From assembly GCA_024998625.1 (NCBI GenBank), contig JACOEL010000016.1, forward strand, positions 1 to 64,000: 64,000 nt of DNA, read 5' to 3'. The notes under the pieces were generated by a model, which saw only the letters and a program-made list of their open reading frames with translations, was not told the DNA's origin and made no database searches. This document shows positions 7,986-15,761 of the stretch, piece by piece. The DNA comes from Nitrospira sp. (GTDB taxonomy: Bacteria; Nitrospirota; Nitrospiria; Nitrospirales; Nitrospiraceae). Position numbers and translations under genes: made by a program. How positions within the stretch are numbered: position 1 is the first letter of the stretch; the number at the start of each line of letters is the position of its first letter.

Positions 7986-8612
7986 TTACTGGATCATGAA
8001 GGTATCGCCACTCGCACAGGCCGTGCTCAAGGCGGAGACGGTCAAGACCCCACCGGATGTGCTGCCCGTGATATCGGTCACCTGGCCACGCAAATTAGCC
8101 GTCGTCGTGGTCGCTTCGAAGATCACGATTCTGCCCTTGAACTGATCCGTCACCGCCGCCGCCGGAGTCAGCGAGGAGGTGATGATGCTGGTCGTGGTGC
8201 TGGACGACCCGCACACCCCGCGCACCAAAATCAATTCCGGATACAGCACCAGCGGCGTCGTTTTGGCATTCGTCGTTGACGTCTTGACGATGATCGCCAC
8301 CGTTCTCGCGGTCATTTCACTTGCGGTCAGATCCAGGTAGTACATGCCGCTTGAGGTGGCGATTTCCGTGGCCTCGTTGGTCGCATCGGCAAACGTGCCC
8401 TGGTCTTTGCTGATTTCGGTATCGAGGCCGGCCGCTCCGGTCACCAAGGATCCGGTGTTGTCGAACAACGGAAAGACGACCCGATACGCCACCCCATAGA
8501 GCGGACGGGGCGAGGCATCGGTGCTGGCCGCATGAATCATCGCAACCGGCGCCAGAGACACCGGCCCGAGCAACAGGATACACGCGAGAATAAGACGTCC
8601 TAACTTCATCAT
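7986..8612 (-). CDS. Exported BppU-like / fibre-type protein
   Basis: 208 residues. MMKLGRLILACILLLGPVSL and the following APVAMIHAAS form a signal peptide. The mature domain (YRVVFPLFDNTGSLVTGAAG, LDTEISKDQGTFADATNEAT, SGMYYLDLTASEMTARTVAI) is a domain I associate with tail-fibre and baseplate-type proteins of many tailed phages, where it normally has no leader. The second half is Thr/Ser-rich and repeats the beta pattern. An AGGAGGG ribosome site precedes the first of two adjacent ATGs. It is 7 bases from the repetitive protein and overlaps the next upstream gene. Confidence 0.75.
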   Translation of the reverse strand: MMKLGRLILACILLLGPVSLAPVAMIHAASTDASPRPLYGVAYRVVFPLFDNTGSLVTGAAGLDTEISKDQGTFADATNEATEIATSSGMYYLDLTASEMTARTVAIIVKTSTTNAKTTPLVLYPELILVRGVCGSSSTTTSIITSSLTPAAAVTDQFKGRIVIFEATTTTANLRGQVTDITGSTSGGVLTVSALSTACASGDTFMIQ

Positions 8613-9430
8613 GGGAGTGGCCCTCCTAATCCGGTTGAGTTCATGCCAGGAATGCTAAAGCCTCGTCGAAAAATGGGTTGCGTGACTGTTGCACTAGACT
8701 GTTTCAGCGAGAGCGTCTGCACCGTCCATCCGACGCTCGCCCCGATGGCAAAATACGCTGTCTTCGCACCAGCGCTGGAAAAAATTTGATACTCCCATGC
8801 ATACGGCGCATTGCTAGTCCCCTCTATTTCGCCGAGAGCTGTCCACCCGCCACCTGTGTCTGCTGTGATAGTGATCGCGCCTCCGCCATGAGACATGCAG
8901 GCCAGCACGATGGCATCAGCCGCAGACGTCGTGATGCTGTCCGACGGAGCAGTGCTGTTCCCGGTTAAGTTGAGGCCATCCACATCGATAGGGCTAGACG
9001 TATCCACTCCGGAAAGCTCCACGATGCCCCAAGACCCGAACCAGCCTGTCCCGCCAGCTGGTGCTTGCGTCACCGTGTTGGCACCGGAAGACGGCACGAC
9101 ACCGTATGCGATCCATGTCTTGTTCGGGGTGCCGGCAGGAGGATTCACGCCGACCACTTCGGTGTAATCAGTGAGGACCGTATCTGTCAGCGCTTGGCCA
9201 GTCATGTTGCCGCCATTCCAGATAGCGCCGCAGGCGGCAACGACATTCCCGGGCGTGACATTGCTAGGAAAGGTGCACGTAGTGCTGGAGAAGTTGCCGG
9301 CCGTGCAATCGCCTTTCGATTGCACTACAGTAATCGCCGCATGAACGGACCCGAACGGTCCGATGAGTGGAATAGTGCTGACACTGACGGCCAAGACGAG
9401 GCAGGCTATCTTTCTGCGTAGCGTCACCAT
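8609..9430 (-). CDS. Exported beta-rich protein, fibre or decoration-like
   Basis: 273 residues from the ATG at 9430, preceded by GGGAGGAG. MVTLRRKIACLVLAVSVSTI plus PLIGPFGSVHAA is a signal peptide. The mature part (TCTFPSNVTPGNVVAACGAI, GTGWFGSWGIVELSGVDTSS, DAIVLACMSHGGGAITITAD) is a beta-sandwich of the type seen in phage and bacterial surface proteins. The C-terminus IFRRGFSIPGMNSTGLGG resembles the end of the upstream lyase-like protein (RNRRSIGVPGMKFDGRR), suggesting a shared assembly or attachment tag. The start codon lies inside the stop region of that gene, so they are coupled. Confidence 0.7.
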   Translation of the reverse strand: MVTLRRKIACLVLAVSVSTIPLIGPFGSVHAAITVVQSKGDCTAGNFSSTTCTFPSNVTPGNVVAACGAIWNGGNMTGQALTDTVLTDYTEVVGVNPPAGTPNKTWIAYGVVPSSGANTVTQAPAGGTGWFGSWGIVELSGVDTSSPIDVDGLNLTGNSTAPSDSITTSAADAIVLACMSHGGGAITITADTGGGWTALGEIEGTSNAPYAWEYQIFSSAGAKTAYFAIGASVGWTVQTLSLKQSSATVTQPIFRRGFSIPGMNSTGLGGPLP

Positions 9431-11004
9431 CCGTATCTCCTCCCGTCGAATTTCATGCCAGGCACGCCGATCGACCTCCGGTTGCGAGGCGCGAAGATGC
9501 TGCCCCCGCCGCTCCCATCGAGCGGAGCGATGTCCCCGGCTTTTTCCATGAGGAACCATTCAATATTCATAAAGTCTTCACCCAAACCTCGCGATTGCGA
9601 GATGGACGTGCTTAACGAAGCGACAGTGGTGTTGGATAGTCCCATGCGAGTAATAAATTCATCCGACATGCCGGACGGCGAGAGGATATCTGACGAACCA
9701 GTCGCGAGCGTGCAGAACGCATTCCCTCCATGCGTTTGTGCGTAGAGGTGCCCTGTTTCGTCGATGGGGTTGGAATACCCTGTAAAATTCGTATAGGCCG
9801 CAACATTGACTGCGTCGTTATCGTCCCGATTCGGGCGCGTGCAGCCCACCTTGGACAGCAGATCCGTCGCAAAGGCATCGGCTGAAGCCTGCGATGCAAT
9901 GCTAGTCACCGTCACGGGGATGATAGGGCTGTTGAGTTTGCTGCCAACAAGGGTCAGCGACCCGCCGCCCTGCACTTGCGTTCTGGCGGCTGTGAATCCA
10001 TACGGAGAAGGAAGCAGAGCTTTGTTGTCTGACAGATACAGATTGCCTGGCGCATACCCATGCACGATTTCCTTGCCCCACTGCGGGTCATCCCACCCGG
10101 CCAGATTGCCAAAGCCAGATGCCGGCCCCCACTTGAAGTAGTTCGAGATCACATCGTAGTTGGGTATAGGTGAGGTCGTGAAGACATTGAAGAACTCAGC
10201 GCCCAAACCCTGGAAGCCTCCCCAGTTGTAGTTCAGGTTATTGATGCTCTCGCCGTTAGAGTCTGAAAAGAGCGGAGTCCGCTGGAGGCAGGAGACAAAA
10301 TAGTTATGGTGATACGAGAGATACTTCCCGCCTGCGTGGTGATCAGACAACACGGCATGGCCGTCGCTAATCGTATCGGCGATGATGCTCCACTGAAACG
10401 TGACATAATCCGCCGCGTTCGCGTTCGCGTCATCCGTCGCGTAACTCAAGGAACAGTGATCGATGATGTAGTTCCCTAGCGAGCCCAGCCCCCAGAACGA
10501 GATGTTCCAGTTGTTCGTGCCGTCAGCCTTGGTGCCACGGTTACGTATATACCGCACGCAGGTTTGCCCTTGTCGCAGATAGAGAGCGCCATTGTTGGTT
10601 CCTGCCGATTGGCCCTTGAATGTGATGCCGTCTCCTGGCGCGCTCTGCCCTGCCACATAACAGTACCCAGCGCCTGCAGCTGCATTGCTCAGCTCCGTCA
10701 CGACCGGGATATATCCGGCAACCTGGAACAGAATAATGCGCGGCCCAGTCGTGTTCTGGTATGCCTGCCTGAAACTTCCCGGGCCCGAATCGTTCAAGTT
10801 TGTCACAAGAAGAATCTGACAGCTCGGATCGCGCCAGCCTTTGGTCTGCGCTCCATACCCTTCGGCCCCGATGAAGGCTCGCGAGGTATAGGCTTGCGCG
10901 TAGGCGCTCTTGCGCGAGGTCCAAATCCAGGGTGCGGCCGTCAACAGTCCGGCGCCTGCCATGCCCAGCACGAATTGGCGACGGGTGAGTGAGCGCCGCA
11001 TCAT
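9424..11004 (-). CDS. Tat-exported pectate-lyase-like (PL1-type) beta-helix protein
   Basis: 526 residues. The N-terminus contains the twin-arginine motif SLTRRQFVLGMAGAGLLTAA and an AxA site (SAYAQA) near residue 38. The mature part is a right-handed beta-helix of the pectate lyase superfamily: GAEGYGAQTKGWRD, LLVTNLNDSGPGSFRQA, DHCSLSYATDDANANAADYV, YHHNYFVSCLQRTPLF. These segments match PL1-type family signatures, including the DHCS(L/F) and HHN(Y/L)...R-x-P blocks. Such domains in phages are usually tail-spike depolymerases that digest capsule. A Tat leader is very unusual for a virion part; it may instead be an enzyme released by the lysogen. Catalytic residues were not assigned. Confidence 0.8.
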   Translation of the reverse strand: MMRRSLTRRQFVLGMAGAGLLTAAPWIWTSRKSAYAQAYTSRAFIGAEGYGAQTKGWRDPSCQILLVTNLNDSGPGSFRQAYQNTTGPRIILFQVAGYIPVVTELSNAAAGAGYCYVAGQSAPGDGITFKGQSAGTNNGALYLRQGQTCVRYIRNRGTKADGTNNWNISFWGLGSLGNYIIDHCSLSYATDDANANAADYVTFQWSIIADTISDGHAVLSDHHAGGKYLSYHHNYFVSCLQRTPLFSDSNGESINNLNYNWGGFQGLGAEFFNVFTTSPIPNYDVISNYFKWGPASGFGNLAGWDDPQWGKEIVHGYAPGNLYLSDNKALLPSPYGFTAARTQVQGGGSLTLVGSKLNSPIIPVTVTSIASQASADAFATDLLSKVGCTRPNRDDNDAVNVAAYTNFTGYSNPIDETGHLYAQTHGGNAFCTLATGSSDILSPSGMSDEFITRMGLSNTTVASLSTSISQSRGLGEDFMNIEWFLMEKAGDIAPLDGSGGGSIFAPRNRRSIGVPGMKFDGRRYGW

Positions 11005-11690
11005 CGTAACCTCCGTGGGTGGGTGAGCAGGTCGCCGCCGTCGCTGGCCTGGCGATCCTGATCGACGAAGCCGCCGGCGGGCGGCGCGTCCGATTGTTGG
11101 TCGAGCCCGAGATGTTTCCGGTACCGGGCTTTCAATTTGTCGGCGATCTCCAAATAGGTGCGGCTCTTGTCGCCATAGTTCACGCTGTCGGCCGTAATGG
11201 TCGCACTTTGCGTATTGGCATAGACGGCCGCCAGATCCGTGAGACCGATCGAGGCGGCGAGGTCGGCGACCGCTTCTTCGTCGAGCGCGCTCACAGTCGA
11301 TTGCGTCGCGTCGATGGTGTGCAGCTTCGTGAACACGATGCGCAGGGATTTGCCGGTTTCCGGCGTGAGCAGGATCAGCCGGATTTTCTTCCCGCTCGGT
11401 GCGACATAGAACTGCCAGGCCTCGGATTCCAAAAACGCCGGCAGGCGCTCGCCCGCCGGATATTCCACCTGTGCGATCGACGAGATGCCCTCTTGCCAGC
11501 CGGTCGGCAGGGCGAAGTCGAACGTGCTGCTGTCGCCGGGATAATCCTGTGCGGCCATCACCGGGCGGACCTGCGAATACTCTTTCAACGCCTGTTGAAT
11601 GGCCCGCTCTTTTTGCTGCGACGTGAACGGCGCGCCGGTCGCCCGCACGCGGTCATCGAAGAGGGTTTGAAATGTGGTTAAGGTGCTCAT
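11001..11690 (-). CDS. Probable head-tail connector (adaptor) protein
   Basis: 229 residues. The helical N-terminus (TLFDDRVRATGAPFTSQQKE followed by RAIQQALKEYSQVRP) and a central beta insertion (FDFALPTGWQEGISSIAQVE) are typical of phage adaptor/connector proteins placed between the capsid and tail completion genes. The C-terminal helix (YLEIADKLKARYRKHLGL) is followed by a disordered tail. It overlaps the lyase-like gene by four bases. No signal peptide. Function assigned from position and architecture. Confidence 0.55.
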   Translation of the reverse strand: MSTLTTFQTLFDDRVRATGAPFTSQQKERAIQQALKEYSQVRPVMAAQDYPGDSSTFDFALPTGWQEGISSIAQVEYPAGERLPAFLESEAWQFYVAPSGKKIRLILLTPETGKSLRIVFTKLHTIDATQSTVSALDEEAVADLAASIGLTDLAAVYANTQSATITADSVNYGDKSRTYLEIADKLKARYRKHLGLDQQSDAPPAGGFVDQDRQASDGGDLLTHPRRLR

Positions 11691-11733
11691 GTAAAGATGT
11701 TCTTATCCTCTTTGCATCGGCGTTCACTGAGAG

Positions 11734-11755
11734 CCGCGAGCCCGCGCTCGCGGCC
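11734..11755. other. Perfect 9-bp GC-rich hairpin between two late genes
   Basis: GCCGCGAGC and GCTCGCGGC flank a 4-base loop in the 85-bp gap between the 11776 and 11001 genes. No T-run follows on either strand, so it is not a standard intrinsic terminator. It could affect mRNA stability. Confidence 0.5.
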
Positions 11756-11775
11756 TACAGTCAAGGCCTCGCTGA

Positions 11776-12255
11776 TTACAGGCGCTTAAAAATCAGGATC
11801 ACCGTGGCGTCGTCTTGCGTGGGCGACGTGCCGGTGGCGGCGTAGTCCAGCGTCAGGCTGGCTTCGTCGGCGACGAGGGCGTCGCTGATCGTGCCTTCGA
11901 CTTCGGTGGCGGCCGTGGTCGGCGCGCACGTGGCCACGGTGCCGGCGGCCTCTTGCAGCGTCCAGGTGTAGGTCGGCGAGCCGGTGCCTCCGAAGGCGCG
12001 GCCGGAACATTTCATCGCGATCAGCCGCGCGGGCCAGGGGGCTTTCCATTGGGCTTTGTCGGCGACCGTGGCCGTCAATTGCGAATCGAAATGGAACGTC
12101 ATCATGTAGATGCCGGTCGCCCCTTGTGCCGGATTGTCCGTCGCACCCTGTACCGGCGCCGCGAAATAGCCAGGCGCGCCCAGCATCGCCGCCAGGGCGC
12201 AGACAATGGCCAGCACAACGGCTGCGCCCTGAAATGTGTTCTGAAATAGTTTCAT
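11776..12255 (-). CDS. Exported small protein, possible capsid decoration protein
   Basis: 159 residues. MKLFQNTFQGAAVVLAIVCA and LAAMLGAPGYFAAPVQGA form a long signal peptide. The mature part (IYMMTFHFDSQLTATVADKA, PARLIAMKCSGRAFGGTGSP, TYTWTLQEAAGTVATCAPTT, SQLTLDYAATGTSPTQDD-like C-terminus) is beta-rich and contains two cysteines. It lies directly after the capsid gene in transcription order, where tailed phages often encode head decoration proteins. As with its neighbours, the leader is not expected for such a role. Ribosome site GGAGGCACTC upstream. Confidence 0.7.
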   Translation of the reverse strand: MKLFQNTFQGAAVVLAIVCALAAMLGAPGYFAAPVQGATDNPAQGATGIYMMTFHFDSQLTATVADKAQWKAPWPARLIAMKCSGRAFGGTGSPTYTWTLQEAAGTVATCAPTTAATEVEGTISDALVADEASLTLDYAATGTSPTQDDATVILIFKRL

Positions 12256-12345
12256 GAGTGCCTCCCTGGTTCGTCGTTCGTCGTTCGTGAAGCGTCGCTC
12301 GCAGGACCGGCAGGCTCGACTCGGAGCCCGCCGGTCGCCGCACCG

Positions 12346-14571
12346 TTACACCACGCTCTTGTCCATCATGCGGAAGTCGGCAATCTCGCCGCCGTAGATG
12401 TGGCGGGTCTTGTATTGCAGCTTGTCGGCCATGAACATCTGGCCGACCTGCTGGTTGTCCGCCAGGAACAGTTCCGGCGATTCCTGCCCGTTCAAGAAGC
12501 CGACCTCGATCATTTCACCGTCGGTCGGCTGCCGGAGCAGGTACCAGTCGCTCGTGTCGGTGAAGAGGGGGTTGACGAGGATCCGCTCGGGGTTGTCAGG
12601 ATTGCCGAACAGGCCCGCGATCGGGTTGTCGCCCTGGTTGGCCGCGCCGGGAATGCCGCGCGATTGATTGAGCTGCTTCGCGATCGCCTGCAGCGCGGTC
12701 GGCACCGCGAGTTGCGGCCGCGCGTTCCACCAGGCGCCGCCGAGCCTTTCGGAGGTGCCCGGCTCGGTCTGGTTCATCAGCGCGTTCAGCCGGTTGACCA
12801 CCGCCGTGACCCCCGTCGCATCGGCAGTCAACGCCGTCGCGCCCAGGTTACCGTGCGAGGCGTGGAACAGGGCCACGCTGTCTCCGTCGTAGGTGGCGTT
12901 GCTCATCAGGAAATTCCAGACGAACCGCGCGAAGGTGCGGCGGGCCGCGCGGCCTTCGTTGCGCACCATGCGCTGCACGGCGGAGAGGTCATCGTTCATG
13001 ATGGTTTCCATCGTGATGGTGATGATCCGCCCGCGCTTGCTCACCTTGTAGTTCGCGCCTTCTTCGCCGATGGTCGCGAGTTCCGTATAGTCGGTGTCCT
13101 CGTTCACGCTCGGGAGGTCGGGCGAGTAGTTGATGCGATTGATTTCGACGGACCGGAAATCGATCACGCGGCGGCGGTTCGAAATGATCCGGCTTTCCAT
13201 GTAATCGACCTCGGCATATTCCTGGCTCAAGCGCCGGTAGAGCGTATTGGCCATCGCGAGCGGCCAGCTCGACGAGAGCTGCGCCTGCATGGCCCAGGTG
13301 GCATAGCCGGGCTTCGCCTGGCCGAACTCGTCGATGCTCTCGGCCTGGTAGGCGCGGGCGGCCTGCACCATGCGCTGGAGATATTCCTGCGCGTAGCTGG
13401 ATCGCTGGCCCGTCACGCCCTTGTCGCCGGTGATGTGCTCATAGGCCTGCCGGATGCCGACGAAGGCGGGCGCGTCGCTCTTGACGTCCTTCACGCCCAG
13501 CATCTTGTCGAGCGAGGCTTGGGTCCGCTCGAAGCTGCCTTCGACCGCCACCTCGCGTGCGAAGCCCAGGCCGGACACTTTGCCTGACTGCGAAATCGCA
13601 TCGATCTTTTCCCGCTCCGCCTTGATGGCCTGCTGGACCTGTTCGAGCTTGCCGGGTTGATCCATGAACCGGGCGCGCAAATCTTTGAGACAGGCTTCGG
13701 GCAGCTTGCTCTCGTCGAGCGCCTGGCGGACATCCCACTGCCACAATCTGAGATCGACCTGGCGGGCCTGGGCATCGTCGACCTGGCGGGCCGCCGCCTG
13801 CTTCTCTTCCGCGGGCTTGTTCTCTTCCTGCGGTTTCGGCTCCTCGGCCTGTTTCGCCGTGGCCTGCGCGAGGAGGGCGGCGAGCTTCTCGTCCGACACG
13901 GCCTCCAGATCCACACCCGTGAGCAGATCCGGCCGATTGGCCTGCAGGATCTGGATGATTTGCTTCTTGTCCATGCGCTCCTCCTCTGGTTGGTGACTCG
14001 TTGCGACGGCGTTCAACGCGCGTTGAAAGCCTCCTTTGGTGCCGGGATTCCAGACCACGTCCACCGTGGCCGGCTGCCGGATGCTGAGAAACTCCTGCAC
14101 GCTGATTTTCTCGCCGCCTTGCTGAATGGTCGTCGCGCGCGCCTCGCCGGGCGCATCGATCGAGAGGCCGAAGAGATCCGGCCGTTCATGGTGCGAGGCC
14201 ATGAGGCTCTGCCGGAGCCAGTCGCCGGTCGGGAGCAGGTTCAGCCGGCCGACCAGGCCCTTGCCGTCCTCGTAGCGCGTCTGGTCGATGTAGCCCACGA
14301 TCTGCTTTGCGGATTTGTCCCGCTTGCTCGCGTGCTGCTCGTCGTCGAGGCAGAAGACCCGGGCGCCCTCGAACACGGAGACGGCCTGCCGCAAGGTGGA
14401 TTCGGGGAAATACTGCCGGCCCGCGCCGAGCCCCGGCTTGATGATGAGCACCTCCCACTTCCAGCCCTGCTCATCCCCGGCGACGCGCTGCAACACCCGC
14501 ACGTCGCCGACCGAGACATGGAATTGCCCTTGCTCGGCCTGTCTCGCTCTCGCTTGATGACTCATGCTCAT
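12346..14571 (-). CDS. Fused prohead protease - scaffold - major capsid protein
   Basis: 741 residues. Residues 1-185 form a phage prohead-protease domain, with candidate active-site His in LDDEQHASKRDK and Ser in DLFGLSIDAPGE. Residues 200-330 are highly charged, Gln/Glu/Lys-rich and helical, as expected of a scaffold segment. Residues 380-741 are an HK97-fold major capsid protein of the type found in transposable phages (RRTFARFVWNFLMSNATYDG, DSVALFHASHGNLGATALTA, FLNGQESPELFLADNQQVGQ). The enzyme would cut itself free during head maturation. Mu uses separate I, Z and T proteins, so this fusion is distinctive. A start at 14565 fits the GGAG site slightly better. Confidence 0.85.
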   Translation of the reverse strand: MSMSHQARARQAEQGQFHVSVGDVRVLQRVAGDEQGWKWEVLIIKPGLGAGRQYFPESTLRQAVSVFEGARVFCLDDEQHASKRDKSAKQIVGYIDQTRYEDGKGLVGRLNLLPTGDWLRQSLMASHHERPDLFGLSIDAPGEARATTIQQGGEKISVQEFLSIRQPATVDVVWNPGTKGGFQRALNAVATSHQPEEERMDKKQIIQILQANRPDLLTGVDLEAVSDEKLAALLAQATAKQAEEPKPQEENKPAEEKQAAARQVDDAQARQVDLRLWQWDVRQALDESKLPEACLKDLRARFMDQPGKLEQVQQAIKAEREKIDAISQSGKVSGLGFAREVAVEGSFERTQASLDKMLGVKDVKSDAPAFVGIRQAYEHITGDKGVTGQRSSYAQEYLQRMVQAARAYQAESIDEFGQAKPGYATWAMQAQLSSSWPLAMANTLYRRLSQEYAEVDYMESRIISNRRRVIDFRSVEINRINYSPDLPSVNEDTDYTELATIGEEGANYKVSKRGRIITITMETIMNDDLSAVQRMVRNEGRAARRTFARFVWNFLMSNATYDGDSVALFHASHGNLGATALTADATGVTAVVNRLNALMNQTEPGTSERLGGAWWNARPQLAVPTALQAIAKQLNQSRGIPGAANQGDNPIAGLFGNPDNPERILVNPLFTDTSDWYLLRQPTDGEMIEVGFLNGQESPELFLADNQQVGQMFMADKLQYKTRHIYGGEIADFRMMDKSVV

Positions 14572-14594
14572 GTCTCCGTGGTGACGGCGCCGCG

Positions 14595-14858
14595 TTACTT
14601 CTTCTCGTCCTTCTTCTTTTTGCCCTTCTCGATCCGATGTTTCGTGCCGTCGTTCGAGATCACGACATAGTGGCTGTCAGTCTCATAACTGTTGAGCACA
14701 TCCTCTTCGGTCATGGGCCGCACGTGCGGCACGTACTGCACCTTCGGCTTGCCGTGAGTCATGACCGGCTTGCCCTCGCTGTCGCGCACCTCGATGGCCT
14801 GGTTCGTCCGGAACGTCTTGCCGGCCACACATTGTTTCAGGATGTCGTCTGCGAGCAT
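14595..14858 (-). CDS. Small conserved-looking phage protein of unknown function
   Basis: 87 residues, strong ribosome site AGAAGGAGG. It starts MLADDILKQCVAGKTFRTNQ and ends in a Lys-rich tail (GKKKKDEKK). It lies between the gpF-like gene and the capsid fusion. There is no recognisable domain. The charged tail and placement would suit a small head-assembly factor, but this is a guess. Confidence 0.6.
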   Translation of the reverse strand: MLADDILKQCVAGKTFRTNQAIEVRDSEGKPVMTHGKPKVQYVPHVRPMTEEDVLNSYETDSHYVVISNDGTKHRIEKGKKKKDEKK

Positions 14859-14876
14859 GGAGGTCCTCCTTCTGAG

Positions 14877-15761
14877 TTAGGCCGCCCGGCGGGCGGCAGT
14901 GGTCGCGGGCCCGATGTAGTCCGCGAGATCGCCGAATGCGTCACGCCAGCCCACGAACGTGCAGGTGCAGCCCGCCGTCTCGCCGATGTCGGCCGAGCGG
15001 TCGCGCGGAAAGGCCAGCTGCGCGCCGGTCTGCGGATTGGTGAAGTCCTCGTCGGGATGCCGCACCTGGCCGTGCATGGCGATGTGGTCCGGACGCGGGA
15101 CGCGCGGGTGCCCTTGGTGCAGCCAGACTTTCTTCAGGCCGGGCGCGTACTGGGCCGACTGGGCGAAGCGCCGGTATTTCGCGTCGGCGTAGGCCGCCGA
15201 CACTTCGTGCTCGTAAATGAATTTCGCCCGCGCGGCGATGGTGGCGAACTTGCCTTGCGGCTTGCCTTCGCCGGTGCCGTATTCCAGATGCCGCCCGATG
15301 CGATCGATGGTGGCCTCGCGCGATTCGCCGGTGATCAGGCTGAGCGCAATGGTCCGGTCGATCTGATCCTTCGCAAAATTCGCGAGCCCGCGCAGGGTGC
15401 GTGCGCCCTTGTCTTGCAGCGACTGCAACAGCGAGGTCGGCAATTCCGGCAAGGCCACGCGGACGTTCATCTGTGTAAAGAGCCGGTTCACGTCGGCCGA
15501 GCCCTGCTCCCAGTTCGTGGCCTGATCGCCGCTCAAATCTTTCAGGGCCAAGGTGCGCCATTGTTCCAAGTGCCGTTCGATCGAGGTCCGCAGGCGCGGC
15601 AGATAAAACCGCTGCCAGTCCGTTTCCATCACGTCCGCCACGATCCCGCGCCGCGCCTCATTCAACAGCGCAATCATCCGCCGCACACCTTCGAGCACCT
15701 GCCCGTCGCGAATCTTCTGCTGCAGCAACTGCAGCCGGAGCATGTCGTCACCGTTCGGCAT
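14877..15761 (-). CDS. Phage head morphogenesis protein (SPP1 gp7 / Mu gpF type)
   Basis: 294 residues. Helical N-terminus; the C-terminal half has the family features ATIAARAKFIYEHEVSAAYA, KKVWLHQGHPRVPRPDHIAM, HGQ, followed by a cysteine pair GCTCTFVGW. These match the minor head protein domain that in SPP1 gp7/Mu gpF associates with the portal inside the capsid. The gene overlaps the 3' end of the portal gene by 14 bases, the normal neighbour. It is probably needed for infectious heads and perhaps carried with the DNA. Confidence 0.85.
   Translation of the reverse strand: MPNGDDMLRLQLLQQKIRDGQVLEGVRRMIALLNEARRGIVADVMETDWQRFYLPRLRTSIERHLEQWRTLALKDLSGDQATNWEQGSADVNRLFTQMNVRVALPELPTSLLQSLQDKGARTLRGLANFAKDQIDRTIALSLITGESREATIDRIGRHLEYGTGEGKPQGKFATIAARAKFIYEHEVSAAYADAKYRRFAQSAQYAPGLKKVWLHQGHPRVPRPDHIAMHGQVRHPDEDFTNPQTGAQLAFPRDRSADIGETAGCTCTFVGWRDAFGDLADYIGPATTAARRAA

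Noticed and set aside
9424-11004. Host metabolic pectate lyase inserted by chance
   Set aside because: Start and stop overlap the neighbouring phage genes and the tail resembles the next protein, so it belongs to the phage operon.
12400-13587. Plus-strand frame of 395 codons opposite the capsid fusion
   Set aside because: Lies entirely over the protease/capsid gene; Arg/Val/His-rich antisense shadow without family features.
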